Origin: JAFKFJ01 sp963786445
Lineage (GTDB): Bacteria; Pseudomonadota; Alphaproteobacteria; Acetobacterales; Acetobacteraceae
Reading direction: 5' to 3'
DNA length: 64,000 bases
Assembly (NCBI GenBank): GCA_963786445.1
Contig: CAWAZU010000026.1
Coordinates: 320,545 to 384,544 of the forward strand
Under the pieces are notes generated by a model, which searched no databases, was not told where the DNA came from, and worked only from the letters and a program-made list of their open reading frames with translations. The position numbers and the translations under genes were made by a program. Positions 63,822 to 64,000 of the stretch are shown here, piece by piece. Position 1 is the first letter of the stretch, and every line of letters starts with the position of its first letter.

Positions 63822-64000
63822 CCGCTCCGATCTCGCTGTCGTCTGCCGAGCGGTGGCGTGCCCCTGCCGCCGCGCTCGATGCCGCGCGGGGCCGGGGCTT
63901 CCCCGACGACTGGACCAAGGCGCTGCTGCTGGCGAGCGTCAGGATCGGCCGGGTTCCCGTCCAGTTGCTGCCGGCGTCCGAGCCGCCGCTGACGGAAGAG
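63818..64000 (+). CDS. Partial island gene, unknown function
   Basis: An open frame from ATG at 63818 to the window end: MTAPISLSSAERWRAPAAAL, then FPDDWTKALLLASVRIGRVP. The start is close behind the excisionase-like gene. The beginning resembles accessory genes of integrated elements, but the 61 residues available are too few to name a family. Confidence 0.4.
   Translation, partial: MTAPISLSSAERWRAPAAALDAARGRGFPDDWTKALLLASVRIGRVPVQLLPASEPPLTEE

Overview
The window is very GC-rich, densely coding DNA from an alphaproteobacterium. The best guess is the order Rhodospirillales, family Acetobacteraceae. That guess rests on protein flavour (hemJ, HemE/PpsR/Maf order, Hint-domain proteins, the Pro/Ala-rich repeat-module protein) and is an inference, not a database result. 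Genes are tightly packed, and many neighbours share ATGA or GTGA start/stop overlaps.

Layout. 1-1609: end of a lactate-utilisation (lut) operon, an Smr protein and an XRE regulator. 1621-8259: maf and ppsR on the minus strand, then a 313-bp gap, then hemE-hemH-HAD-hemJ and rho on the plus strand. This hemE/ppsR divergence matches the place where Caulobacter and Rickettsia carry their chromosome origin. The gap holds DnaA-box-like 9-mers and a T-rich tract, so I propose it as oriC. 8269-18950: methyltransferase, a dispersed repeat module, ahcY behind a palindromic operator, a CoA-transferase/HMG-CoA-lyase pair, lutA, Uma2, UDG, a CobB-like sirtuin, a SYLF lipoprotein-like gene, a YcgN protein and a DapA-family aldolase. 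19391-27878: a sugar block with a FucI-like isomerase, ribulokinase and AraD, followed by the Leloir genes galK-galE-galT and an aldehyde dehydrogenase. 27965-34006: envelope glycan genes (three GT87-like membrane enzymes, TVP38, GT2). 34124-38059: lysA and a DUF4175 protein. 38107-41157: two tandem Hint-domain surface-type proteins. 41423-42192: second copy of the repeat module. 42268-47611: aminotransferase, GST, GT4, CobW GTPase, WD40 protein. 47624-53415: gamma-glutamyltransferase, a three-gene split-beta nitrile-hydratase-type enzyme, an SH3 protein, a DsrE-MoeB pair and MgtC. 53423-61169: a complete peptide ABC importer with aldo/keto reductase and M19 dipeptidase. 61263-64000: tRNA-Arg(CCT), a terminator and the first genes of an integrated element (integrase, unknown protein, excisionase-like protein, partial gene).

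A caution for any user: at least eleven genes, including rho and hemE, are interrupted by frameshifts. Every one I could resolve is a single extra base (hemE and int have two each), and removing it restores a family-typical length. That one-sided pattern points to insertion errors in the assembly rather than gene decay. I annotate these as full-length genes with a marked shift.

Functional links: the haem genes supply the last steps to protohaem. The pentose and galactose genes together suggest use of plant arabinogalactan-type sugars. The Opp-type importer, its Tat-exported binding protein and the M19 dipeptidase suggest uptake and cleavage of small peptides or related amides.
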